10,270 nt of DNA from positions 1-10,270 of the forward strand of contig CALMQD010000286.1 of NCBI GenBank assembly GCA_937871415.1. The letters run 5' to 3'. The translations under genes and the position numbers were made by a program. The stretch comes from an uncultured Phycisphaerales bacterium (lineage in GTDB: Bacteria > Planctomycetota > Phycisphaerae > Phycisphaerales > UBA1924). Below the pieces are notes generated by a model. It was given only the letters and a program-made list of their open reading frames with translations. It was not told where the DNA came from and searched no databases. Numbering within the stretch: position 1 is the stretch's first letter; the number at the start of each line of letters is the position of its first letter. Positions 1 through 6,156 of this stretch are shown here, in pieces.

Positions 1-119
1 TCCAGGAACTCATGAACCGGCAGCAGGAGATGCTGCGCGGCGTGCAGGACCAGCAGCAACAGCAGCAGGATCAGAAGCAGCAGCCGGCAAAGCCCCGCCC
101 GGGCGAGAGCCAGTCCTGA
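1..119 (+). CDS. C-terminal end of an unidentified protein, glutamine-rich tail (5' partial)
   Basis: The frame whose codons begin at base 3 is open from the left edge to a TGA at 117-119. It encodes about 38 residues that start QELMNRQQEMLRG, run through a Gln-rich stretch (six Gln in a row, then DQKQQ) and end in a Pro/Lys/Arg-rich tail with Gln-Ser last. The composition suggests a helical or coiled-coil segment followed by a disordered tail. No catalytic motif is visible and the family cannot be named from this fragment. An intrinsic terminator begins 34 bases after the stop codon, which supports this being the true 3' end of a plus-strand transcription unit. The start and the main domains lie outside the window. 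Confidence 0.6.
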   Translation, partial: QELMNRQQEMLRGVQDQQQQQQDQKQQPAKPRPGESQS

Positions 120-153
120 GCCCGCTCCGCGTGCAGCGGAAATGTGTCCCACG

Positions 154-198
154 AGCGCCGCGGAGGGCGAGCCTATCGGCCCCTCCGCGGCTCTTTTT
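154..198 (+). terminator. Rho-independent terminator of the upstream plus-strand gene
   Basis: A perfect 11-bp stem is formed by GCCGCGGAGGG (157-167) and CCCTCCGCGGC (181-191), with a 13-base loop. The T-rich run CTCTTTTTCTT follows at once. The minus strand has no U-run beyond the stem, so termination should work only for plus-strand transcripts. It should not serve the convergent gene that ends at base 232. Confidence 0.85.
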
Positions 199-231
199 CT
201 TGTGCGTGGGGCGGGGGCGCGGGCGACGGCG

Positions 232-2364
232 CTAGCGCGCCGGCTCGTCCCAGCGGATGGCGCGCTGCAGGTACGCGCTGTCCTGTTCATCAGCAAGACC
301 GTCCCCGGTCAGTTCGGCGGTGGGCGCGCCGGTCGTCCAGAGTTGGTAGAGGTCCTCGGTGTCTTCCACGCCGTCGGCGCTGAGGTCGAACGAGCCGTGG
401 AGCGGCGGGGATGGTGCGTCGAGCGTGTCGAGTTCGGCGATGGTGACGAAGGGCGCGCCGGCGCCGACTCCGCCGCCGGGCACGCCGCGCAGGCGCACGC
501 CCGAGGCCTGCACGGTCGTCGGCAGCGACCAGTCGATGATCTGGAAGGGGACGGTGTCGTTGAGGGGTTCACTCTGAGTGGAGCCCATCGGGAGCGCGGT
601 CCACTGCCCGCCGATCAGGAGTTCGACGGTGACGTTCTGGAACCAGCCGCCGCCGCCGGGGACGTTGGGGTCGCTGGTGGGTCCGGTGGGGGCGAAGTGC
701 GGGCCCTCGACAAAGCGCACGGTCCGCACCGGCACGCCGGGTGAATAGAGAACGGTGAAGGTCTGTTCTGTGCCGGGGGTGTAGTTGGAAGGGTTCTGGG
801 TGGAGTAGCAGAGGCTGGGGAGGGGGTGTTGCTCGACGCCGCTGGGATCGAACTCGACGGCGTTGCAGAACTGGGCGGGGCCGCTGGTGCCGCCGAGCCC
901 GTAGGGCCAGGGGAAGATAAACGGTGGGTTCGATTGCACGCTCGACGAAGCACTGACGGAGCCGGCGAGGCGGCGGCGGACGTTGTTGCTGCGGTTGCCT
1001 TCGAGTGTCTCGGGGTTCACGGATGAAGCGAGATTCGGCGCGCCGGCGGGGTCTGGCGAGATCGCAACGGCCGGGGGCAGAAGCCACTGCCCCTCGCCGC
1101 CGGTTCCGCCGGAGTGCGAGACGCGCCCGCCGTGCTGTTCGACGACACGATCGACGATCGCGGCGCAGCGCTGGGCCATGAGGGTGAAGGTGTCCTCGGC
1201 GCCGGCGTCGAGGGGGAGGTAGTCGGGAAGGGCGTCGCGTGTGCGCGAGATCCAGAAGCGGTCGGAGAAGTTGACGCCGGGGAACTGGGCCTGCAGGCCG
1301 TCGTAGCCGAGCATGAGGCCGAAGAGGCCGCCGAGGGTGGCGGGTGCGTTGTCGCAGTCCCACCCGCAGAGCACGCCGATCTGGATGGTGCGCTTGTAGT
1401 CGCCCTGGCCGTAGAGCAGCGCGGTGACGCCGGAGGCGAAGTTCACGCTCGACTCGACCCAGCTGCGGTATTCGAAGGGCGCAACGCGCGGGTTCTGATA
1501 GCGGGCGTAGACCTTGTCGCGCGTCGACTCCCAGTCGTTCTTGTCGGGGTTGGCGAGGTAGTCGGCGAGGACGAAGTCGATGATGTCGGCGGCCTTGGAG
1601 GTGTCGGGGATGAGGCGGCGCGAGTTGCGGAGGATCCAGAGCGTTCGGTCGGCGGGCGAGAGGTCGGCGGGGGACTGCGTCGCGAGCGCGTACCAGATCA
1701 TGTAGACCTGCGCGGCGTGGGCCGCGTGGCTGTAGGCGGTGGTGCGGACCGGGAGGGCGCCGATGTCGAGCGCGACCTCGGGCATTCCCGGCGCGAGCGC
1801 GCCGAAGAACTCGGTCGTGAGCTGCGCGTCGATCATGAGGCTGTTGGTGTTGGCGCAGCCGAGGCTGGTGGAGGGGGGCGTGACGCCGCGGTCCATGAGC
1901 GATCGCGCGGTCGCGTTGGAGACCCAGATGGCGCGGTTGATGTGGGGGATCCAGGCGCTGCGGATCTGTTCGCCGGTGAGGCGGACGGGGCCGTGCTCGC
2001 CGAGCGACGCGAGGGCGTCGAGGTAGACGTACTCGACGTCGGTGTCGTCGTCGGCCCACCAGGGGTTCTGGTTCGTGATGAACCCGGTCGCGCCGCCGGG
2101 GTCGCCCCAGTTGGCGTCGGTGGCGAAGGGCGGTCCCTGCCAGCGTCCTTCGACGGGGATGCCCGTCCAGTTCGCGATGACCTCGCCGAGCCACATGGCG
2201 CGGAGGCGGTCGGTGTACTCGCGCCGATCGATGAGGCGCGTGCTCTGCCAGTCGGCGAGCGCGGGCGCAGCGCACACGAGCGCGAGGACGCTCGCGAGCA
2301 GGGAGCGGCGGAGCGAGCCGGTGCGGGCGAGAAGATGGGCGGGGGCGGGGGACACCGAGGCCAA
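232..2364 (-). CDS. Secreted ADP-ribosylglycohydrolase-family protein with C-terminal dockerin-like module
   Basis: This is a 710-residue protein. Residues 18-38 look like a signal peptide (RRSLLASVLALVCAAPALA before DW), so export is expected. Residues about 50-410 match the ADP-ribosylglycohydrolase (DraG/ARH) fold: a GxxxxxWTGIPVEG stretch near 60-73, the metal-site motif ADDDTD at 104-109, and the late motif GWDCDNAPATLGG at 334-346, which supplies Asp336 and Asp338. The usual DTDT reads DCDN here, so one ligand position is changed. Residues about 480-648 look like a beta-sandwich, discoidin-like binding region. Residues 660-671 and 684-695 form two D/E-x-S/T-x-D-G-x-x-D-x-x-D loops, as in dockerin-type calcium repeats. 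Family members cleave N-glycosidic bonds to ADP-ribose or related compounds, but the substrate of an exported form is unknown. The listed start is TTG; a GTG at 2355 (codon 4) is equally plausible and lies 8 bases after a CACACT box. Neither has a Shine-Dalgarno sequence. The gene diverges from the kinase gene across 89 bases. Confidence 0.88.
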   Translation of the reverse strand: MASVSPAPAHLLARTGSLRRSLLASVLALVCAAPALADWQSTRLIDRREYTDRLRAMWLGEVIANWTGIPVEGRWQGPPFATDANWGDPGGATGFITNQNPWWADDDTDVEYVYLDALASLGEHGPVRLTGEQIRSAWIPHINRAIWVSNATARSLMDRGVTPPSTSLGCANTNSLMIDAQLTTEFFGALAPGMPEVALDIGALPVRTTAYSHAAHAAQVYMIWYALATQSPADLSPADRTLWILRNSRRLIPDTSKAADIIDFVLADYLANPDKNDWESTRDKVYARYQNPRVAPFEYRSWVESSVNFASGVTALLYGQGDYKRTIQIGVLCGWDCDNAPATLGGLFGLMLGYDGLQAQFPGVNFSDRFWISRTRDALPDYLPLDAGAEDTFTLMAQRCAAIVDRVVEQHGGRVSHSGGTGGEGQWLLPPAVAISPDPAGAPNLASSVNPETLEGNRSNNVRRRLAGSVSASSSVQSNPPFIFPWPYGLGGTSGPAQFCNAVEFDPSGVEQHPLPSLCYSTQNPSNYTPGTEQTFTVLYSPGVPVRTVRFVEGPHFAPTGPTSDPNVPGGGGWFQNVTVELLIGGQWTALPMGSTQSEPLNDTVPFQIIDWSLPTTVQASGVRLRGVPGGGVGAGAPFVTIAELDTLDAPSPPLHGSFDLSADGVEDTEDLYQLWTTGAPTAELTGDGLADEQDSAYLQRAIRWDEPAR

Positions 2365-2369
2365 GTGTG
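2364..2369 (-). promoter_or_regulatory. Possible -10 box for the secreted ADP-ribosylglycohydrolase gene
   Basis: Read on the minus strand, CACACT ends 8 bases before the GTG at 2355-2353. This spacing fits a leaderless transcript starting at that GTG. The match to TATAAT is only moderate (A, A and T positions) and no good -35 box was found. The call rests mainly on position and on the lack of any ribosome binding site. Confidence 0.25.
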
Positions 2370-2440
2370 CCGCGCCGAAGTGCCCGGCACAAGCGGCTTC
2401 TTGCGGTCGTTTGGGCCGGGAATCAGGGGCGTGCGGCCTC

Positions 2441-2446
2441 TACACT
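2441..2446 (+). promoter_or_regulatory. Candidate -10 box of the PfkB kinase gene, leaderless arrangement
   Basis: TACACT fits TAnnnT and ends 7 bases before the ATG at 2454. A transcript started from it would begin at or next to the ATG. No Shine-Dalgarno sequence precedes the start (CTCGGTCCC). TTGGGC at 2411-2416 is too far upstream (24-base gap) to be a normal -35 box. Confidence 0.4.
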
Positions 2447-2453
2447 CGGTCCC

Positions 2454-3407
2454 ATGAGCGCGAACAACACTGCGGCCTCGCCGCTGGTCGTCACCGGCAC
2501 CATCGGCATCGACACGGTTTACACGCCCTCCGGGCATGCCGAGAGCACGCTGGGCGGGTCGTGCACGTACTTCGCGGCGGCGGCGTCGTTCTTTGGGCCG
2601 GTGCGGCTGGTGGCGGCGGTGGGGGACGATTTCCCCGAGGAGCATTGCCGCACGATCCGGCACTTTGCGAATATCGACGCGGGTGGGTTGGAGGTGCGGC
2701 CGGGGTCGAAGACGTTCCGCTGGGGCGGGAAGTACCACGACAACATGGACCGGCGCGACACGCTGTTCACGGAACTGGGCGTGCTGGCCGAGGCGCCGCC
2801 GAAGGTGCCCGAGCGCTTCCGCGATTCGCGCCACGTGTTCCTGGCCAACACGCACCCGGAGGTGCAGATCGGTCTGCTCGACGCGTTCCCCAACCGGGCG
2901 CTGGCGGTGGCGGACACGATGGACCTGTAGATCAACACGGCGAAGGCGTCGCTGTTGAACCTTTTGAAGAAGGTGGACGGGCTCGTGCTCAACTATGACG
3001 AGGCGGAACTGCTCACGGGGAAGCGCAACCCGGTGACGGCGGCGCGGCACATCCTCGACATGGGCCCGAACTTCGTCGTCGTGAAGAAGGGCGAGCACGG
3101 CTCATTGATCGTGCATCGTGAAGGGATCGGCGCACTGCCGGCGTACCCGGCGGAGATCGTCGTGGATCCGACCGGCGCGGGCGACAGTTTCGCGGGCGGG
3201 ATGATGGGCGCGCTGGCGTCGGGCCTTGGGGGTGGGGCGAATGAAAAGGGCGCGAGCGTGGAGCGGCTGCTCAAGGCGCTCGCGTACGGCACGATCATGG
3301 CGAGTTTCAACATCGAGTCGTTCAGCCTCAAGCGCCTGGCGACGCTGACGCGGGCCGAGGTGGACAAGCGGTACGCCGAGTACGCGGGGATGCTGCGGAT
3401 TCACTGA
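2454..3407 (+). pseudogene. PfkB-family carbohydrate/nucleoside kinase interrupted by an in-frame TAG
   Basis: Read through one TAG (2928-2930, codon 159), the frame encodes a 317-residue PfkB/ribokinase-fold kinase of normal family length. Visible motifs are a substrate-binding N-terminus GTIGIDTVYTP (15-25, Asp20), the GGS turn at 34-36, AVGDDFP (55-61), the NxxE motif NYDE (180-183), and the ATP/anion-hole signature DPTGAGDSFAGG (238-249) with catalytic Asp244. Such enzymes move the ATP gamma-phosphate to a sugar or nucleoside hydroxyl in the cytosol; the substrate cannot be told here. The stop interrupts the stretch DTMDL-stop-INTAK, where relatives have DTMxLWI, so the ancestral codon was almost certainly TGG and a single G-to-A change explains it. 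The 158-residue product would lack NxxE and the catalytic Asp. No good restart codon follows. Both halves are otherwise intact in the same frame, so the lesion is recent, a sequencing error, or suppressed. Confidence 0.85.
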
Positions 3408-3441
3408 GCGGGCATTGCCGCGCGCGACGGGGCGCGTTGGA

Positions 3442-3464
3442 GGGAGGGGGGGGGGGGAGGGGGG
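3442..3464. other. Poly-G tract in the convergent intergenic gap (G-quadruplex / C-rich RNA candidate)
   Basis: The plus strand reads GGG-A-G12-A-G6 between the kinase stop at 3407 and the feoB stop at 3468. It satisfies a G-quadruplex pattern on the plus strand. The minus strand, which is the feoB mRNA 3' end, gives a long C-rich, G-poor stretch resembling a Rho-loading region. No intrinsic terminator with a T-run was seen in this 60-base gap for either gene. The exact length of the G12 run may be unreliable in the assembly. Confidence 0.5.
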
Positions 3465-3467
3465 ACG

Positions 3468-5567
3468 TCAACCGACGACGGTCGCGGTGATGAAGGCCGC
3501 GAGGTAGGCGAGGGCGGACATCCAGCCGAACTGCAGGAGCGCCCACTTCCAGCCGCCGGCGCCGGTTTCGCGCGCGGTGAGGGCGAGGGTGGCGAGGCAC
3601 TGCATGGCCAAGACGTAGAAGACCAGCAGCGACCAGCAGACCTTGGGCGTGAAGATCGGCGTGCGCCCGTCGTCGCGCGTGGCGGTGCGCATGGAGTCGA
3701 TGAGCGAGCGGTCGCCCACGTCGTCGTTGTCCTCGCCGGCGACGACGACGGACATGGTGGCGACGAAGACCTCGCGCGCGGCGAAGGAGGCCATCACGCC
3801 GATGCAGACGCGCCAGTCCCAGTCCATCGGCGAAAAGACGGGCTGCACGGTGCGACCGATGCGGCCCATGAACGAGTGCGTCTTCTGGTTGATGGACTCG
3901 AGGTGGTCGGCTTCGGCGCGCATCGCCGGCGGGCTTACCTCGACGCGCCGACCGGAGGCTGGATCGACGAGCATGACATGATCCACCGTTCCTTCTGGAT
4001 CGAGCGCCGCGGCCCGCTCGCGGAGTTCGACCGCCTGCTTCGGCGGTTCGGCCTTCGGATATTCCCCGAGCCACCACATGAGGACGCTGATGGCGAGGAT
4101 GACGGTGCCGGCGTTCTTGAGGAAGACCCACGCGCGGTCGATGGTCGTCATCGCGGCGGTGCGGACGCTTGGGCGCTTGTAACTGGGCAGTTCCATCGCC
4201 ATCGGTCGCGCCGGGCCGCGGAGGATGGTTCGCCGCGCGACCAGGGCGCTGAGCACGCCCGCGATCATGCCGAGCGCATAGCACCCGACGAAGGCGAGCG
4301 CGGCCATGGCGGGGCGATCGGCAAAGAGCAGGCTGGTGAGCAGGACGTAGACGGGGAGGCGCGCGGAGCAGGTCATGAAGGGCGCGACGAGGATCGTCGT
4401 GAGGCGCTGCTTGAGGTCCGGGATGCCGCGGGTCGCGAGGATGCCGGGGAGGGCGCAGGCGTGGCTGGAGAGCAGGGGCACGAAAGCGTTGCCCGGCAGG
4501 CCGAAGGGGCGCAGCAGGCGGTCCATGAGGAACGAAGCGCGGGCGAGGTAGCCCGTGTCTTCCAGGAGCGAGATGAGGAAGAAGAGCAGGCAGATCTGCG
4601 GCAGGAAGACGAGCGTGCTGCCGACGCCCGCGACGACGCCGTTGGAGAGCAGGTCGGTGAGGATGCCCTCGGGCAGGTGGGCGGTAATGAATGACGAGAG
4701 GAGATCGAAGCCCTCGATGATCCAATCCATCGGGAACTTCGCGAGCGAGAAGATGGTCCAGAAGAGCCCGCCCATGATGAGCGCGAAGGCGAGCAGGCCG
4801 GAGACGGGGTGCAGCAGGACCTTGTCGACGCGGTCGGAGAAGGACTCCTTGAGACCGAAGAGGGGCTCGGGCTCGCGCGCGCCCTTCAGGTACATCTGGT
4901 CGGCCCAGGCGCGGAGTGTGTCGAGTTCGGTGGGGAGGGGAAGCGCGGGCGTGGCGATGCGGGCGCGCCGGATCGCGCGGCGCACGTCGTCGATGCCCTC
5001 GCCCGAGCGCGCGTTGGTGCCGACGACCTCGCAGCCCAGCGCCTGGCCCAGCGCCGCGAGATCGACGGCCAGTTGCTGCCGCGCCGCGAGGTCGAGCATG
5101 TTGACCACGACGACCATCGGCAGGCGGCGGCGCATCACCTCGCCCACGAGCATGAGGTTGCGACCGAGGTTCGTCGCGTCGACGACGACCACCACGACCT
5201 CGGGCACGCCGAGGGGCTCGCCCTGGGGCGCGGCGGTGCCGGCGAGGACTTCGCGGCAGACGCGGCTTTCCAACTGATCGAGTTCGATCGAGTAGATGCC
5301 GGGAAGATCGATGAGGTCACCGTCGCGCCCGCCCTCGACGCCGGCCTTCACCCGGACGACGCGGGCTTCGAGCGTGGTGCCGGGGAAGTTGCTGGTCTTG
5401 TGGCGCAGGCCGCTGATGCGGTTGAAGAGCGTCGTCTTGCCCGTGTTGGGGTTGCCGAGCAGGGCGATGCGGACGACGGGTGCGCGGCCGGGGTGGGCCT
5501 CGCGCTCGGACTGCGGCGCATCGGCGGGGGGCGCGCTGACCTCGAGTTGGACGACTTTCTCAGACAT
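3468..5567 (-). CDS. feoB: Ferrous iron transporter FeoB
   Basis: This is a 699-residue inner-membrane Fe(II) uptake protein with an N-terminal G domain. G1 is GNPNTGKT (38-45), the switch region is NFPGTT (60-65), G3 is DLPG (87-90), G4 is NMLD (156-159) and G5-like is TNARSGEG (184-191). The membrane part begins near residue 255. It carries the first gate motif with SSHACALPGILATR (367-380, Cys371) and APFMTCSARLPVY (395-407, Cys400), then the second gate motif GVMASFAAREVFVATMS (590-606). A hydrophilic insert at about 503-565 separates two membrane segments. The protein is somewhat shorter than the 773-residue E. coli FeoB but complete. The ATG at 5567 lies 45 bases after the feoA stop and has no obvious Shine-Dalgarno, so it may be translated by coupling or a weak site. 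No feoC follows. The gene ends convergently to the kinase gene. Confidence 0.97.
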   Translation of the reverse strand: MSEKVVQLEVSAPPADAPQSEREAHPGRAPVVRIALLGNPNTGKTTLFNRISGLRHKTSNFPGTTLEARVVRVKAGVEGGRDGDLIDLPGIYSIELDQLESRVCREVLAGTAAPQGEPLGVPEVVVVVVDATNLGRNLMLVGEVMRRRLPMVVVVNMLDLAARQQLAVDLAALGQALGCEVVGTNARSGEGIDDVRRAIRRARIATPALPLPTELDTLRAWADQMYLKGAREPEPLFGLKESFSDRVDKVLLHPVSGLLAFALIMGGLFWTIFSLAKFPMDWIIEGFDLLSSFITAHLPEGILTDLLSNGVVAGVGSTLVFLPQICLLFFLISLLEDTGYLARASFLMDRLLRPFGLPGNAFVPLLSSHACALPGILATRGIPDLKQRLTTILVAPFMTCSARLPVYVLLTSLLFADRPAMAALAFVGCYALGMIAGVLSALVARRTILRGPARPMAMELPSYKRPSVRTAAMTTIDRAWVFLKNAGTVILAISVLMWWLGEYPKAEPPKQAVELRERAAALDPEGTVDHVMLVDPASGRRVEVSPPAMRAEADHLESINQKTHSFMGRIGRTVQPVFSPMDWDWRVCIGVMASFAAREVFVATMSVVVAGEDNDDVGDRSLIDSMRTATRDDGRTPIFTPKVCWSLLVFYVLAMQCLATLALTARETGAGGWKWALLQFGWMSALAYLAAFITATVVG

Positions 5568-5612
5568 CGTCGCGGGCGGCGGCGTGGAGTTCGGCGGATG
5601 TGAATGGTGCGG

Positions 5613-5975
5613 TTACGCGAGCGCGGTGACGAAGATGCGCTCGGCGAGCGGGCGCGAGAGGCCGATGCGGCACGAGCCGCCGCAGGTGCAGTCCTTGGGG
5701 TTGGGCCCGACGCCGCGCACGCCGCCGACGGCGACGACGCAGGGCTCGCCGAGACGGCAGAGCCGGACGGTGGCGTGGTCGCAGAGGCCCATGGCGCGGA
5801 GCAGGGCGGCGTCGTTGGTGGAGAGGCGGGATTCGCAGATGATGCCGGTCTGTCCCGGGCGGAGCGCGGTGAGCGGGCAAGGCTCCGTAGTGCCGGCGCA
5901 CGCGCAGGCGTCACCGGTGGAGACGTTCGCGCAAGCACTTCCGGGGGTGGCGGCATGACCGTCTTGGGTCGACAT
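5613..5975 (-). CDS. feoA: FeoA-family ferrous iron transport accessory protein, cysteine-rich
   Basis: This 120-residue cytosolic protein precedes feoB on the same strand, 45 bases away. The SH3-like FeoA domain spans about 34-118: PLTALRPGQTGII (34-46), LLRAMGLCDHATVRLCRLGEPCVVAVGG (58-85), and a closing RIGLSRPLAERIFVT (103-117) that matches the family's usual LRxxxAxxIxV end. FeoA binds FeoB and is needed for efficient Fe(II) uptake. It is odd in having eleven cysteines: 15, 24, 26 and 33 in an N-terminal extension, 47, 65, 73 and 79 in the domain, and a CxCxxxC group at 96-102 within an inserted loop. This suggests a metal or Fe-S site, which is inference. The ATG at 5975 is chosen over an open extension to 6056 because GGAG lies 8 bases before it, and because the extension (Arg/Pro/Ser-rich) is unlike FeoA. 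Confidence 0.9.
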   Translation of the reverse strand: MSTQDGHAATPGSACANVSTGDACACAGTTEPCPLTALRPGQTGIICESRLSTNDAALLRAMGLCDHATVRLCRLGEPCVVAVGGVRGVGPNPKDCTCGGSCRIGLSRPLAERIFVTALA

Positions 5976-5983
5976 CGGGCGAA

Positions 5984-5987
5984 CTCC
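5984..5987 (-). promoter_or_regulatory. Ribosome binding site of feoA
   Basis: GGAG on the minus strand is 8 bases before the ATG at 5975-5973 and decides the feoA start. It is the only clear Shine-Dalgarno sequence in front of a gene in this window. A CUCC directly upstream (CTCCGGAG, 5984-5991) is complementary to it, so local pairing could affect access. Confidence 0.6.
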
Positions 5988-5990
5988 GGA

Positions 5991-6020
5991 GGGCCTGCGT
6001 GCGGCTGGGTGCCGCGGCCC
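5991..6020 (-). promoter_or_regulatory. Hairpin in the feoA 5' leader
   Basis: On the minus strand GGGCC and GGCCC (6020-6016 with 5995-5991) pair outside GCGGC and GCCGC (6015-6011 with 6005-6001). The loop is ACCCA and there is a one-sided ACGCA bulge of 5 bases, giving ten GC-rich base pairs that end 3 bases before the GGAG. The stem could stabilise the leader or influence initiation. No known riboswitch class is recognised. Confidence 0.4.
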
Positions 6021-6066
6021 TTGAACCGTACGCGAACTGAGACTCAATCGCAACAAACACCGGCCC

Positions 6067-6093
6067 TTAATACATGATATATCAATCCGTTAA
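6067..6093 (-). promoter_or_regulatory. Likely feoAB promoter with an AT-rich palindromic operator candidate
   Basis: This is an AT-rich island in GC-rich surroundings. On the minus strand TTAACG (6093-6088) and TATTAA (6072-6067) could be -35 and -10 boxes with a short 15-base spacer. The perfect 10-bp palindrome TGATATATCA (6075-6084) lies inside that spacer, flanked by TTAA on both sides. This is an ideal place for a repressor, plausibly iron-responsive given the genes. It does not fit the 7-1-7 Fur box or the DtxR box. A transcript would start near 6060, giving a leader of about 85 bases. Confidence 0.4.
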
Positions 6094-6117
6094 TGCGTGC
6101 GTGCGGATGCCGCGGCA

Positions 6118-6148
6118 TTGCGGGATTTCCACCGGGCTCGCCGATAAC
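6118..6148 (+). promoter_or_regulatory. Candidate promoter of the two-TM protein gene
   Basis: TTGCGG (6118-6123) and GATAAC (6143-6148) are separated by 19 bases. The -10 candidate ends 8 bases before the ATG at 6157 and no Shine-Dalgarno is present, so a leaderless transcript is possible. Both boxes are imperfect matches. Confidence 0.3.
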
Positions 6149-6156
6149 GAGCGTCT

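Noticed and set aside
37..87. CAG-type microsatellite in the Gln-rich coding tail
   Set aside because: The repeats are short and mixed with CAA, GAT and AAG codons, so it reads as ordinary low-complexity coding sequence.
154..198. Bidirectional terminator shared with the convergent secreted-enzyme gene
   Set aside because: Only the plus-strand side of the stem is followed by a T-run.
1114..2457. Long plus-strand open frame of 447 codons opposite the ADP-ribosylglycohydrolase gene
   Set aside because: Its Gly/Val/Glu/Arg-rich sequence is the usual antisense shadow of a GC-rich gene. The minus-strand frame has clear family motifs and a signal peptide.
2928..2930. TAG read as pyrrolysine in the kinase gene
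   Set aside because: The conserved residue at this place is Trp, a single base change explains the TAG, and no pyl gene or related RNA structure is seen nearby.
5976..6056. N-terminal extension of FeoA to 147 residues
   Set aside because: The extra 27 residues are Arg/Ser/Pro-rich and unlike FeoA. They coincide with a leader hairpin, and the ATG at 5975 has a well-placed GGAG.
6075..6084. Fur box upstream of feoA
   Set aside because: TGATATATCA has the TGAT and ATCA ends but only two bases between them. The Fur 7-1-7 site needs a longer core, so it is reported only as an unassigned palindrome.
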